Assembly: GCF_016862075.1 (NCBI RefSeq)
Contig: NZ_BOMG01000026.1
Location: forward strand, 124,001 to 188,000
Direction: 5' to 3'
Length of the DNA stretch: 64,000 bases
DNA from: Actinoplanes couchii
Lineage (GTDB): Bacteria > Actinomycetota > Actinomycetes > Mycobacteriales > Micromonosporaceae
Part shown: positions 24,540-32,673 of the stretch, in pieces
Position numbering within the stretch: position 1 is the stretch's first letter
Layout: every line of letters begins with the position of its first letter
The notes under the pieces: model-generated
What the model saw: only the letters and a program-made list of their open reading frames with translations
What the model was told of the DNA's origin: nothing
Databases searched by the model: none
Program-made: the position numbers and the translations under genes

Positions 24540-25478
24540 ATGATCACGCTTGCCGACGGCGTGCGCCTGCACGTCTCCGTCTCCGGTCCGGAGAACGCCC
24601 CGGTCACCGTGGTGCTGTCGCACGGCTGGTGCCAGGACCGGCGCACCTGGCGGCACCAGGTCGAGGCGCTCGCCGGGATGGGCCGCAAGGCGCCGCGGGT
24701 GATCGCCTACGACACCCGGGGACACGGCCGGTCCGGCAGCACCGACATGGCCGGCGCCACCCTGGCCCGGCTGGGCGACGACATGGCCGAGGTGATCCGC
24801 CGCTACGCGCCCACCGGCCCGGTCGTGCTGGCCGGCCACTCGATGGGCGGCATGACGATCATGGAGTACGCCCACCGGCACCCGGCGGAGTTCGCCTCCC
24901 GGGTCTCCGGGCTGCTGCTGGTGTCGACCACCGCCGAGGGCCATGCCCACACCCGGTACGGCCTGCCCCCGCAGCTGGCGCAGGTGCTGCGGCTCGGCGA
25001 GACCCTGGGCGCCGGCCTGCTGGCCCGCTCCGGCGCCTGGCGCCCGCACCGGATGATGCTGCCCGCGCTGCGCCCGGCCCTGCGCTGGCTGCTCTTCGGC
25101 GACGAGTGCGGCGAGGAGGCCATGCTGCTGACCATGCGCGCCCTGGGCCGGGCCCCGCTGAACTCGATCGGCGGCTTCCGCGGTTCGATCGGCGGCCAGC
25201 TGCGCCTGGACACCCTGGCCGAGTTCGGTGACATGCCGGCCGCGGTGCTGGTCGGCGGGCGGGACCGGCTGACCCCGACGGCGTGCGCCGAGTCGATCGC
25301 GCGGGCCCTGCCCTGTGCCGAGCTGACCGTGGTGCCCGGCGCCGGCCACATGCTGCCGCTGGAGCGGCCGGACGAGGTGTCGGCGGCTCTGCTGACCGTG
25401 GTGCGGCGGGTGGCCCGGCAGGCGAAGCGGGCGCGGCGACCGATCACGGACGGCACCCGCTGCCGGACGGCCGCGTAG
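24540..25478 (+). CDS. Alpha/beta hydrolase
   Basis: The 312-residue hydrolase has a complete triad: Ser101 in AGHSMGG, Asp242 in GGRDRLTP and His270 in GAGHMLP, with the oxyanion segment SHGWCQD near residue 27. A helical cap covers about 130-215. The C-terminal 25 residues are very basic. The start ATG 24540 has GGAGG five bases upstream. The family covers esterases, lipases and peroxidases; the substrate is not evident. It is transcribed away from the carbonic anhydrase gene. Confidence 0.88.
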   Translation: MITLADGVRLHVSVSGPENAPVTVVLSHGWCQDRRTWRHQVEALAGMGRKAPRVIAYDTRGHGRSGSTDMAGATLARLGDDMAEVIRRYAPTGPVVLAGHSMGGMTIMEYAHRHPAEFASRVSGLLLVSTTAEGHAHTRYGLPPQLAQVLRLGETLGAGLLARSGAWRPHRMMLPALRPALRWLLFGDECGEEAMLLTMRALGRAPLNSIGGFRGSIGGQLRLDTLAEFGDMPAAVLVGGRDRLTPTACAESIARALPCAELTVVPGAGHMLPLERPDEVSAALLTVVRRVARQAKRARRPITDGTRCRTAA

Positions 25479-25595
25479 TCGTTTCGTTTTCCGGGGAAAT
25501 GCACACCTCGCGGTGATTCTCCGACGATCCTGAGAAGTTCGCCCCTCCGGGTGCGTTCGACTCGGGCATACGGGCAGGAGTAAGTTCGATTGCCC

Positions 25596-25620
25596 CCTTC
25601 GCGCGAGCGCCTTCGCGCGA
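25596..25620. repeat. Two copies of an 11-base direct repeat upstream of helD
   Basis: CCTTCGCGCGA occurs at 25596-25606 and again at 25610-25620, a 14-base period. It lies 14 bases before the first possible start codon of the helicase-like gene and so could be a binding site or part of the untranslated leader. No function is assigned. Confidence 0.5.
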
Positions 25621-25633
25621 CTGGTGGTGCGCC

Positions 25634-27778
25634 ATGAGAGGGAGAGCAACGGACTTGAGCGACACCACCGTCCTTCAGCAGGAGATCGCGGTCGAGCAGC
25701 AGCACGTGGACCGGGTGTATGCCCGGCTCGCCGAGCTGCGCAGAAACGCGTCACGCGCCGAGAAGGAGGGCTACCAGCTCGCCGGGGTCGGCACCTTCGG
25801 GGCCTTGGTCGAGCGGGACGCGATGGTCTTCCACGCGGCCCGCCGCCGGCACGCCCTGGACACCGAGCACGAGGGCCTCGTCTTCGGCCGCCTCGACCAG
25901 CTGGACGGGGCCACCCACTACGTGGGCCGGATGGGCATCCGCGACGACGCCTCCAAGCCCCTGGTCGTGGACTGGCGGGCCCCGGCGGCCGCCGCGTTCT
26001 ACCGGGCCACCCCGGCCGATCCGCTCGGCGTGATCCGCCGCCGGATGATCCAGTCGAGCCGGGAGAGGGTCACCGGCATCGAGGACGACCTCCTCGACCC
26101 GGAGGCGGCCCCGGACGGCATGCGGGTGGTCGGCGACGGCGCCCTGCTGGCCAGCCTGGCCAAGGCCACCGGCAAGGGGATGCGCGACATCGTCTCCACC
26201 ATCCAGAAGGAGCAGGACGACGCGATCCGCTCCCCGGCCGGTGGGGTGACGATCGTCACCGGCGGCCCGGGCACCGGCAAGACCGCGGTGGCCCTGCACC
26301 GCGCGGCCTACCTGCTCTACTCCGACCGCTCCCGGTTCGCCGGCGGCGGCGTCCTGGTGATCGGGCCGTCCGGCGTGTTCGTGGAGTACATCGCGGCCGT
26401 CCTGCCGTCACTCGGCGAGGACACCGCCACCCTGCGGTCGCTCGGCTCGCTGGTGCCCGGCTGGGACGCCACCCGGGTCGACTCCGGCCCGGTCGCCTCG
26501 ATCAAGGGCTCACTGCGGATGCGCCGGGTCCTGGAGCGGGCCTCGCACGACGCGGTGCCGGGTGCGCCCACCGAGCTGAAACTGCTCTATCGGGGCACCC
26601 TGCTGCGGCTGAACGCGGCGGACCTGGAGCAGATCCGGCGCCGGGTGCTGCAGCGCGGGGCGCGCCGCAACGAGGTCCGCGGGCACGGCTTCGACCGGGT
26701 CTTCGACGCGCTGTGGGCGCAGGCCCGCGAGGCGAAACCCAGCGGGCTGCCGGAGAAGCGGGAGTTCGAGTCGGAACTCGCCGACCGCAACGACTTCCGG
26801 GAGTTCCTGAAGGCCTGGTGGCCCCGTTTCACCCCGATGCGGGTGCTGCGCTGGCTGGCCGACCCCAAACGACTGCGGGCGTACGCCAACGGGGTGCTGT
26901 CCCGGGACGAGATCGCCACGCTGCAGGGCTCGTTCGACGCCCTGGACACCCGGGGGCCCACGATCGCCGACGTGGCGCTCCTGGACGAGCTGGACGAGCT
27001 GATGGGCCGGCCCCGCAAGCCGCAGAAGAAGTCGAAGAACCCGTTCCACGTCCGGGACGGGATCCAGGAGGTCAGCACGTTCGCCGACCGGCAGGCCGCC
27101 CAGCGCACCCAGCACCTGCAGCGCGAGGAGGACTACCGGGAGTACGCCCACATCGTCGTCGACGAGTCGCAGGACGTGTCGCCGATGCAGTGGCGGATGG
27201 TCGGCCGGCGGGGCTCGTACGCCTCCTGGACGATCGTCGGCGACCCGGCGCAGACCGCCTGGTCCGGTGACCCGGAGGAGCTGGACCGGGCCCGGGACAA
27301 GGCGCTGGGCACCCGCGCGCGCAACAGCTACGCGCTGACCACGAACTACCGGAACTCGTCGGAGATCTTCGAGGTGGCGGCCCGGGTGATCCGGACGATC
27401 ATGCCCGATCTGCCGCTGCCGTCCGCGGTCCGCAGCACCGGTGTGGTCCCGGCCGACGTGGTGGCCGGTACCGGAGCCCTGCCGGCCACGGTCCGGGAGC
27501 TGACCGAGAAGCAGCTCGCCGAGGTCGACGGCACGATCGGCGTGATCATGCCGGTGCCGCGGCAGACCGAGGTGGCCGGCTGGGTGGCCGGGCTGCCGGA
27601 GCGGGTGCAGGTGGTGACCGCGCTGGAGGCCAAGGGCATGGAGTACGACGCGGTGGTCCTGGTCGAGCCGTCCCAGATCGCGACCGACCCGGCCGGGGTC
27701 CGCACCCTCTACGTGGCCCTGTCCCGCGCGACGCAGCGCTTGACCACGGTCGGCACGGTCCCCGGCTGGCTGCCCTGA
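25634..27778 (+). CDS. helD: HelD-type RNA polymerase recycling ATPase
   Basis: The 714-residue UvrD/Rep-like protein has an N-terminal coiled-coil arm (about 8-55), Walker A GGPGTGKTA (about 210-218), Walker B VVDESQDVSP (about 508-517), a TTNYRNS motif and a C-terminal YVALSRATQRL motif. This order, with an N-terminal arm in place of a DNA-helicase N-terminus, is that of actinobacterial HelD/HelR, which bind RNA polymerase, pull off nucleic acid and in some species protect against rifampicin. ATG 25634 lacks a ribosome site; TTG 25655 has GAGGGAG in front and may be the true start. Confidence 0.88.
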   Translation: MRGRATDLSDTTVLQQEIAVEQQHVDRVYARLAELRRNASRAEKEGYQLAGVGTFGALVERDAMVFHAARRRHALDTEHEGLVFGRLDQLDGATHYVGRMGIRDDASKPLVVDWRAPAAAAFYRATPADPLGVIRRRMIQSSRERVTGIEDDLLDPEAAPDGMRVVGDGALLASLAKATGKGMRDIVSTIQKEQDDAIRSPAGGVTIVTGGPGTGKTAVALHRAAYLLYSDRSRFAGGGVLVIGPSGVFVEYIAAVLPSLGEDTATLRSLGSLVPGWDATRVDSGPVASIKGSLRMRRVLERASHDAVPGAPTELKLLYRGTLLRLNAADLEQIRRRVLQRGARRNEVRGHGFDRVFDALWAQAREAKPSGLPEKREFESELADRNDFREFLKAWWPRFTPMRVLRWLADPKRLRAYANGVLSRDEIATLQGSFDALDTRGPTIADVALLDELDELMGRPRKPQKKSKNPFHVRDGIQEVSTFADRQAAQRTQHLQREEDYREYAHIVVDESQDVSPMQWRMVGRRGSYASWTIVGDPAQTAWSGDPEELDRARDKALGTRARNSYALTTNYRNSSEIFEVAARVIRTIMPDLPLPSAVRSTGVVPADVVAGTGALPATVRELTEKQLAEVDGTIGVIMPVPRQTEVAGWVAGLPERVQVVTALEAKGMEYDAVVLVEPSQIATDPAGVRTLYVALSRATQRLTTVGTVPGWLP

Positions 27779-27782
27779 CGTC

Positions 27783-28688
27783 CTAGGGAATCGGCACGGA
27801 GACCGCGTCGTACGCGGTCTCCGGGGTCGGTGTGGTGGTGAACCGGGCGTTCGGCAGGTAGAACCGCTTGCCGTACTCGGCGATGGTGGTCGGCACGTCG
27901 AAGCCCGGGTCACCGGTCCGGGAGACCACCCGGCCGGCGCCCAGATCGACCTTGGCGATCACGTTGAGCCGGTTCTGCACCACGTAGAGGTTCTTCCCGC
28001 GCAGCCACAGGCCGTCGCCGTTGACCACCGTCTCGCCGCCCAGGTCGATCCGGGACGTGACGCCGGCGAACGACACCCGGAACAGGAACCCGGTGCCGGA
28101 CTGCACGATGATCAGCCCGCGCCCGTCCGGCGTGGCGCTGATCCCGTTGGCGTTGATCACGCCGGGCTGGAGCTGGAAGTCGCCGGTCAGCGGCACCTCC
28201 TGAGCGGCCGCGGGCAGGCTCAGCGGCACCTTGAACAGGGTGGCGCTGCGGGAGTCGGTGAACCAGGCGGCGCCGCGGGTGATCACCACGTCGTTGATGA
28301 ACGTGTCCGGGCCGGCCGGCCGCAGCTGGTACGACTTCACCACGGCGCCGGTGCGCAGGTCGATCACCCGGGCGTCACCGCCGGCCCCACCGGCCACGAA
28401 GAGACGGCCACCGTGGATCTTGAGGCCGAGCGAGGCGGTGCTCGGGCCCTCGGTCAGGATCGACCCCCGGCCGGTGCGCAGGTCGGCGCGGTAGATGTCG
28501 CCGTCGGCCCGGGATCCGAAGTAGGCGTACGGCTTGTCGCCGATGGCGATACCCTCCGGCTGGAAGCCGCTCGGCAGGGTGATTGTGCGCGGATATGCGC
28601 TGGTCGGCGCCGCGACGGCGGGTGCGGCGGTTACCGTCACCGCGAGAGTGGTGAGGCAGAGGACGTTCGCAAGGGTACGGCGAAGCAC
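27783..28688 (-). CDS. Secreted SMP-30-like beta-propeller protein
   Basis: The 301-residue protein has a Sec signal peptide (about 1-27, cleavage near AAPAVAAP) and repeated four-strand blades of roughly 40 residues, each with a Gly- and Asp-rich turn (LPSGFQPEGIAIGD, INANGISATPDGRG and similar). This resembles the superoxide dismutase/SMP-30/gluconolactonase group of propellers found in actinomycete exoproteins. No catalytic residue set can be assigned. It ends four bases from helD, tail to tail. Confidence 0.8.
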   Translation of the reverse strand: MLRRTLANVLCLTTLAVTVTAAPAVAAPTSAYPRTITLPSGFQPEGIAIGDKPYAYFGSRADGDIYRADLRTGRGSILTEGPSTASLGLKIHGGRLFVAGGAGGDARVIDLRTGAVVKSYQLRPAGPDTFINDVVITRGAAWFTDSRSATLFKVPLSLPAAAQEVPLTGDFQLQPGVINANGISATPDGRGLIIVQSGTGFLFRVSFAGVTSRIDLGGETVVNGDGLWLRGKNLYVVQNRLNVIAKVDLGAGRVVSRTGDPGFDVPTTIAEYGKRFYLPNARFTTTPTPETAYDAVSVPIP

Positions 28689-28756
28689 GAAACTTCCTTT
28701 CCGTTGCAGAACGGGACATCAAGATCCCCAGCGTACGCGCGAGGAGAAGGTGACAC

Positions 28757-29674
28757 ATGGGAGCCGGCCACGACCACGGGACGCGTGCCTTCCTCGAAGG
28801 CGGTGGCGGACATCACCGGCGGCTCTGGTGGGTGGCCGGGCTGCTGACGGTGTTCATGCTGGTGGAGACGGCCGCCGCGATCGGCACCGGATCGCTCGCG
28901 CTGCTCTCCGACGCGGGACACATGTTCACCGACGTGCTGGCGATCGGGATGACCCTGGCCGCGATCACCGCCGCGCGCAAGGCCGGCACCACCTCCGGCC
29001 GCACCTACGGGCTCTACCGGCTGGAGGTGCTCGCGGCGCTGGCGAACGCGGCCCTGCTCACCGGGGTCGCCGCTTTCGTACTGGTGCAGGCGGTGCGCCG
29101 GTTCACCGATCCACCGCACGTGCCGGCCGGGTGGATGCTGGTGGTCGCGGTCGGCGGCCTGGTGGCGAACCTGGTCGCGTTCGGGCTGCTGCGCTCCGGG
29201 GCCCAGGAGAACATCGGGGTGCGCGGGGCGTACCTGGAGGTGCTCGGGGATCTGCTCGGCTCGGCCGGGGTGATCGTGGCCGCGCTGATCATCTGGGGCA
29301 CCGGCTGGACGTACGCGGACCCGATCGTCGCCGTCCTGGTCGCCCTGATGATCCTGCCGCGGACGTTCGCACTGGGCCGGTCGGCGATCCGCATCCTGGT
29401 GCAGGCGGCGCCCGAGCACGTGGACATGGCCGAGGTCCGGGACCGGCTGGCCGCCGTGCCGGGTGTCCGCGATGTGCACGATCTGCACGTCTGGACGCTG
29501 ACCGAGGGGATGGACGTGGCCTCCGCGCATCTCGGCCTGGATCCGCGGGCCGAGTTGGGCGCGGTGCTGGCGGACGCCCGGGAAGCCCTGCACGACGGCT
29601 TCCACATCGATCACGCGACGCTTCAGCTGGAACCGGCCGGCCCGGGACACCAGTGCACGCCTACTAGCTGGTGA
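28757..29674 (+). CDS. Cation diffusion facilitator (CzcD-like)
   Basis: The 305-residue exporter has six membrane helices between about 25 and 220 and a cytoplasmic C-terminal domain with a His-containing dimer interface (DVHDLHVWTLTEGMDVASAH). The first half of the transport site is DAGHMFTD in helix 2. The second half reads YLEVLGD, with Glu where the classical zinc transporter has His, a variant seen in other actinomycetes as far as I recall. It probably exports zinc or a similar divalent ion by proton exchange. GAGGAGAAGG precedes the ATG. Confidence 0.9.
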   Translation: MGAGHDHGTRAFLEGGGGHHRRLWWVAGLLTVFMLVETAAAIGTGSLALLSDAGHMFTDVLAIGMTLAAITAARKAGTTSGRTYGLYRLEVLAALANAALLTGVAAFVLVQAVRRFTDPPHVPAGWMLVVAVGGLVANLVAFGLLRSGAQENIGVRGAYLEVLGDLLGSAGVIVAALIIWGTGWTYADPIVAVLVALMILPRTFALGRSAIRILVQAAPEHVDMAEVRDRLAAVPGVRDVHDLHVWTLTEGMDVASAHLGLDPRAELGAVLADAREALHDGFHIDHATLQLEPAGPGHQCTPTSW

Positions 29675-29694
29675 GGCTATAAACGTCATCTGTA

Positions 29695-29729
29695 CTTTTT
29701 GCGATCCGCCACGCCGGATGCGCAAAAAG
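29695..29729. promoter_or_regulatory. Long inverted repeat upstream of the kinase-surE pair
   Basis: CTTTTTGCGATCCG (29695-29708) mirrors CGGATGCGCAAAAAG (29715-29729) with one extra base in the right arm and a six-base centre. The T-run is on the left and the A-run on the right, opposite to an intrinsic terminator, so an operator or an RNA hairpin in the leader is more likely. It ends 15 bases before the kinase ATG. Confidence 0.6.
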
Positions 29730-29743
29730 ATAACAATGCGAAC

Positions 29744-30706
29744 ATGAGTGACGGGCGTGTCATGGTCTTCGCGCCGGCCCCACAGCTGACGGTGACCATC
29801 GAGCAACACCACGATCAACCGGAGCTGCACGTGCATCCGGGCGGTCAGGGCATCTGGCAGACGCGGATGATCACGGTGCTGGGCGCACAGGTGACGCTCT
29901 GCACGGCGGCCGGCGGCGAGGTGGGCCGGGTGCTCAGCCCGCTGCTCGGCGAACTCCCGGGCGTGACCCTGCGCCTGGTGAACCGGGAGCACGGCAGCGG
30001 CTGGTACGTGCACGACCGCCGGGGCGGCTCCCGCCAGGAGATCGCCGAACGGCCCGGCAGCCCGCTGTCCCGGCACGAACTCGACGAGCTGTACAACCTG
30101 ACGCTCGCCGAGGGCCTGCGGGCCGGGATCGCCATCCTGAGCGGCCCGGCACACCCCTCGGTCGTCAAGCCCGAGGTGTACGGCCGGCTGGCCGCCGATC
30201 TCCGGGCCAACGGCTGCCGGGTCATCGCCGACCTCTGCAGCAACCACCTCGCCGCGGTGCTGGAGGCCGGCATCTCGGTGCTGAAGATCAGCCACGAGGA
30301 ACTGATCGCCGACGGGATGGCCGCCGACGGCAGCACTGGGGCCCTGACCGAGGCCCTGGTCCGGCTGCACGAGCGCGGCGCCGAGACGGTGCTGGTCTCC
30401 CGGGCCGACATGGGGGCACTGGCGCTGTTCAACGAGGAGATCTACTCGGTGGCGCTGCCCCGGCTGACCCCGGCCGAGCATCGCGGGGCGGGCGACTCGA
30501 TGACCGCCGGGGTCGCCGCCACCCTGGCCAACGGCGGCCCGATGGACGAGGCGGTCCGCACCGGCGCGGCGGCCGGGGCGCTCAACGTCACCCGGCACGG
30601 TCTGGGCACCGGCCACGTGGACGCGGTCCGGGTCCTGACCGAACGGGTCCGGCTGACGCCGTTGGCGCAGACCGTGAACACGCCCCTGATAGAGAAGGCA
30701 TCATGA
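29744..30706 (+). CDS. PfkB-family sugar kinase
   Basis: The 320-residue kinase is closest in pattern to 1-phosphofructokinase-type PfkB proteins: an N-terminal HPGGQGIWQTRM sugar-binding segment (about 31-42), and the C-terminal anion-hole/catalytic motif RGAGDSMTAG with the base Asp251. It likely phosphorylates a sugar or sugar phosphate. The last four bases overlap the surE start, so it is translationally coupled to a phosphatase. There is no ribosome site before the ATG at 29744, which follows a long palindrome and an AT-rich GATAACAAT element. Confidence 0.85.
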   Translation: MSDGRVMVFAPAPQLTVTIEQHHDQPELHVHPGGQGIWQTRMITVLGAQVTLCTAAGGEVGRVLSPLLGELPGVTLRLVNREHGSGWYVHDRRGGSRQEIAERPGSPLSRHELDELYNLTLAEGLRAGIAILSGPAHPSVVKPEVYGRLAADLRANGCRVIADLCSNHLAAVLEAGISVLKISHEELIADGMAADGSTGALTEALVRLHERGAETVLVSRADMGALALFNEEIYSVALPRLTPAEHRGAGDSMTAGVAATLANGGPMDEAVRTGAAAGALNVTRHGLGTGHVDAVRVLTERVRLTPLAQTVNTPLIEKAS

Positions 30707-31569
30707 CCCCCACAGCGGGCAATCAACCCCGAATGCGCATCCTCATCACCAACGACGACGGCATCGAAGCTCCGGGCATCCGCTGGCTGGCCCGGACGGT
30801 GGCCCACGCGGGGTACGACGTGGTGGTCGCCGCACCACTGAGCGAGTCGAGCGGCGCCAGCGCCTCGATGACCGCGGTGGTCCAGGACGGGAAGATCGTC
30901 TCCGAGCCGCGGGAGCTGGCCGGCTGCCGGGGCGTCCCGGCGTTCGGGGTGGCCGCCTCGCCCGCCTACATCGTGCTGCTGGCCCTGCGGGACGCCTTCG
31001 GCCCGGCGCCCGACCTGGTCGTCTCCGGGATCAACCGGGGCGCCAACGCCGGGGCGGCCGTGGTGCACTCCGGCACCGTGGGCGCCTGCCTGACCGCCGC
31101 GCACGCCGGGCTGCACGGGCTCGCCGTCTCGCTCGACGTGCTCACCCCGGCCGCGGCCAGCGCCTCCAGCGGGGGCGCCGCCATCGCGGCCCTGGACGCC
31201 CTGGACGACGAGCAGCACCACTGGATCAGCGGCGCCGACCTGGCGGTCCGCCTGCTCCCGTCGCTGCTGCACACCCCGCCCGGCACGGTCTTCAACCTGA
31301 ACGTGCCGGATCTGCACGTGGACGGGATCCGCGGGCTGCGGCAGGCGCACCTGGCCCGTTTCGGCCAGGTGCAGATGAGCATCGCCGAAGCGGGTGACGG
31401 ATATGTCCGGACCGCGGTGCAGGCCGCCGAGGAGACCCTCGAGGAGGGCAGCGACCTGGCCGCTCTGGCCGAGAACTTCGCGGTGGTCACCCCGATCCGG
31501 GCGCCCCACGAGGACGACGAGGTACGGATCAACGTGGGGGCGATCAAGGTGCAGACGTCGGCGCTCTGA
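30703..31569 (+). CDS. surE: SurE 5'/3'-nucleotidase
   Basis: The 288-residue metal-dependent phosphatase hydrolyses nucleoside monophosphates, sometimes also polyphosphate. The metal-binding NDDG (residues 17-20) and the SGINRGANAG loop are intact. The C-terminal dimer arm is present. An internal ATG (30733) would give the usual SurE N-terminus MRILITNDDG, but the first ATG overlaps the kinase stop and is favoured by coupling. Pairing with a PfkB kinase is unusual; surE more often lies next to pcm, rpoS or cell-wall genes. Confidence 0.92.
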   Translation: MTPTAGNQPRMRILITNDDGIEAPGIRWLARTVAHAGYDVVVAAPLSESSGASASMTAVVQDGKIVSEPRELAGCRGVPAFGVAASPAYIVLLALRDAFGPAPDLVVSGINRGANAGAAVVHSGTVGACLTAAHAGLHGLAVSLDVLTPAAASASSGGAAIAALDALDDEQHHWISGADLAVRLLPSLLHTPPGTVFNLNVPDLHVDGIRGLRQAHLARFGQVQMSIAEAGDGYVRTAVQAAEETLEEGSDLAALAENFAVVTPIRAPHEDDEVRINVGAIKVQTSAL

Positions 31570-31584
31570 TCGTCGCCGGACGCC

Positions 31585-31926
31585 CTAGGCGGTGACGGAC
31601 TCCTCGAACGGCTGCGGGTTGCCGAACAGGCCGAGCAGGCCGGTCACCCAGAGCTGGCGGTGCGCGAACCGGCTCGGGCGGGTGACGACGAGTTTCACGT
31701 CACTGACCCCGGCGAGCTGGAAGGCCGCCACGAGGGCGCTGATGCCGACCGAGTCGATGAAGGTCACGTGTTGCATGTTGAGCTCGATGCGGGTGGGACA
31801 TCCGGCGGTCAGCTGGGTCTGCACCGCTTCACGGATCTCGTACGCGTTCTCGACATCGATCTCGCCGCGCGGTGAGACCTCCACCGCACCGTCGGCCAGC
31901 GTCGACGTCGTTATCGACAGCGTCAC
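31585..31926 (-). CDS. STAS-domain anti-sigma factor antagonist
   Basis: The 113-residue single-domain protein resembles SpoIIAA/RsbV. The phosphorylatable Ser59 lies in FIDSVGISAL, the conserved helix cap. Such proteins bind an anti-sigma kinase when unphosphorylated and so free a sigma factor. No partner RsbW-like kinase is in the window. GTG at 31926 has GGAGG nine bases upstream. The C-terminus contains GLLGLFGNPQPF, somewhat extended. Confidence 0.9.
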   Translation of the reverse strand: MTLSITTSTLADGAVEVSPRGEIDVENAYEIREAVQTQLTAGCPTRIELNMQHVTFIDSVGISALVAAFQLAGVSDVKLVVTRPSRFAHRQLWVTGLLGLFGNPQPFEESVTA

Positions 31927-32176
31927 GCCTCTATCCCTCCACCCACCCGGCAGGTCCGGGCGCTGTTTCCTCTTGACTACGCGAGCGGCAGACCGCGGCC
32001 CCGGGTGGGACGACGGGAACTGCCCCCGGAAGGTTCGGTGAAACTGCCCGAAAGGTTAGGCCCCGAACCTGTTAGCCACCTGAGTGGCCCGTGTGAACCT
32101 GGTCAACAGTACTGTGGCGCGTCAAATCGTTTTCGAACCGTGATGACGTCCACAACGGACGTTTGCGACGGCCGGG

Positions 32177-32196
32177 CCCGGGGAACGGTCCCCGGG
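32177..32196 (+). promoter_or_regulatory. Hairpin in the leader of the small membrane protein gene
   Basis: CCCGGGGA, loop ACGG, TCCCCGGG: a perfect 8-pair stem about 20 bases before the ribosome site. The rest of the roughly 300-base gap (31927-32224) between the divergent STAS gene and this gene shows no other gene. A regulatory role is a guess. Confidence 0.4.
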
Positions 32197-32224
32197 ACGA
32201 CCGTATTGCTGGGAGGTGCAGAGG

Positions 32225-32569
32225 ATGTTCGCACGGAAGAACCGCGCTGAGAAGACCGCTGACGAGGCCTGGGAGCACCTCTCGCACGCCTGGTCGGCCG
32301 CCGGGGAGAGCGCCGGCCGGGCCGGTGAGCGGGTGAGCTCGGTCACCGACGAGGCCCTGGCCCGGGCCGGAGCGGCCGCCGACGCCCTGGCCGGTCGGCG
32401 TCCGGCCCGGCCCTGGGGACTGATCGCGATCGTCGCCCTGGCCGGTCTCGCCGCCGGTTGGGCGGTCGCGAGCGCGGCGCGGGCGGCGCTGGAGCGCCAG
32501 GCCGAGGAAGAGGAGGCCGAACTGGCCGAGACAGCGGTGGTGGTCACTCCCACCTACGATGACCACTGA
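32225..32569 (+). CDS. Small membrane protein with helical N-terminus
   Basis: This 114-residue protein has an amphipathic Ala-rich helical N-terminal part (about 1-60), one membrane helix (about 63-86, WGLIAIVALAGLAAGWAVAS) and an acidic C-terminal tail (EEEEAELAE). GGGAGG eight bases before the ATG fixes the start. No family is recognised with confidence; similar tail-anchored proteins are common in actinomycetes. It precedes the receptor kinase gene by 104 bases and may share its transcript. Confidence 0.75.
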   Translation: MFARKNRAEKTADEAWEHLSHAWSAAGESAGRAGERVSSVTDEALARAGAAADALAGRRPARPWGLIAIVALAGLAAGWAVASAARAALERQAEEEEAELAETAVVVTPTYDDH

Positions 32570-32673
32570 CATATTCGGTGGTCAGCTCACGCATCGTCGC
32601 CGATCTCCCGCTGGAGGCCGTGGCTCTGTACAGTTGAGCGGCCCGTGGTTCTCCCAACAGATAAGGTCCGCTG

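Noticed and set aside
25479..25633. Rifampicin-associated element upstream of helD
   Set aside because: I looked for the inverted repeat (GGGGCTT-type arms) reported for rifampicin-induced helR genes and did not find it; only an 11-base direct repeat is present.
29300..29345. Glu in place of His in the transport site of the cation diffusion facilitator as a loss of function
   Set aside because: As far as I recall this variant is shared by other actinomycete members, so it is probably a subfamily trait and not damage.
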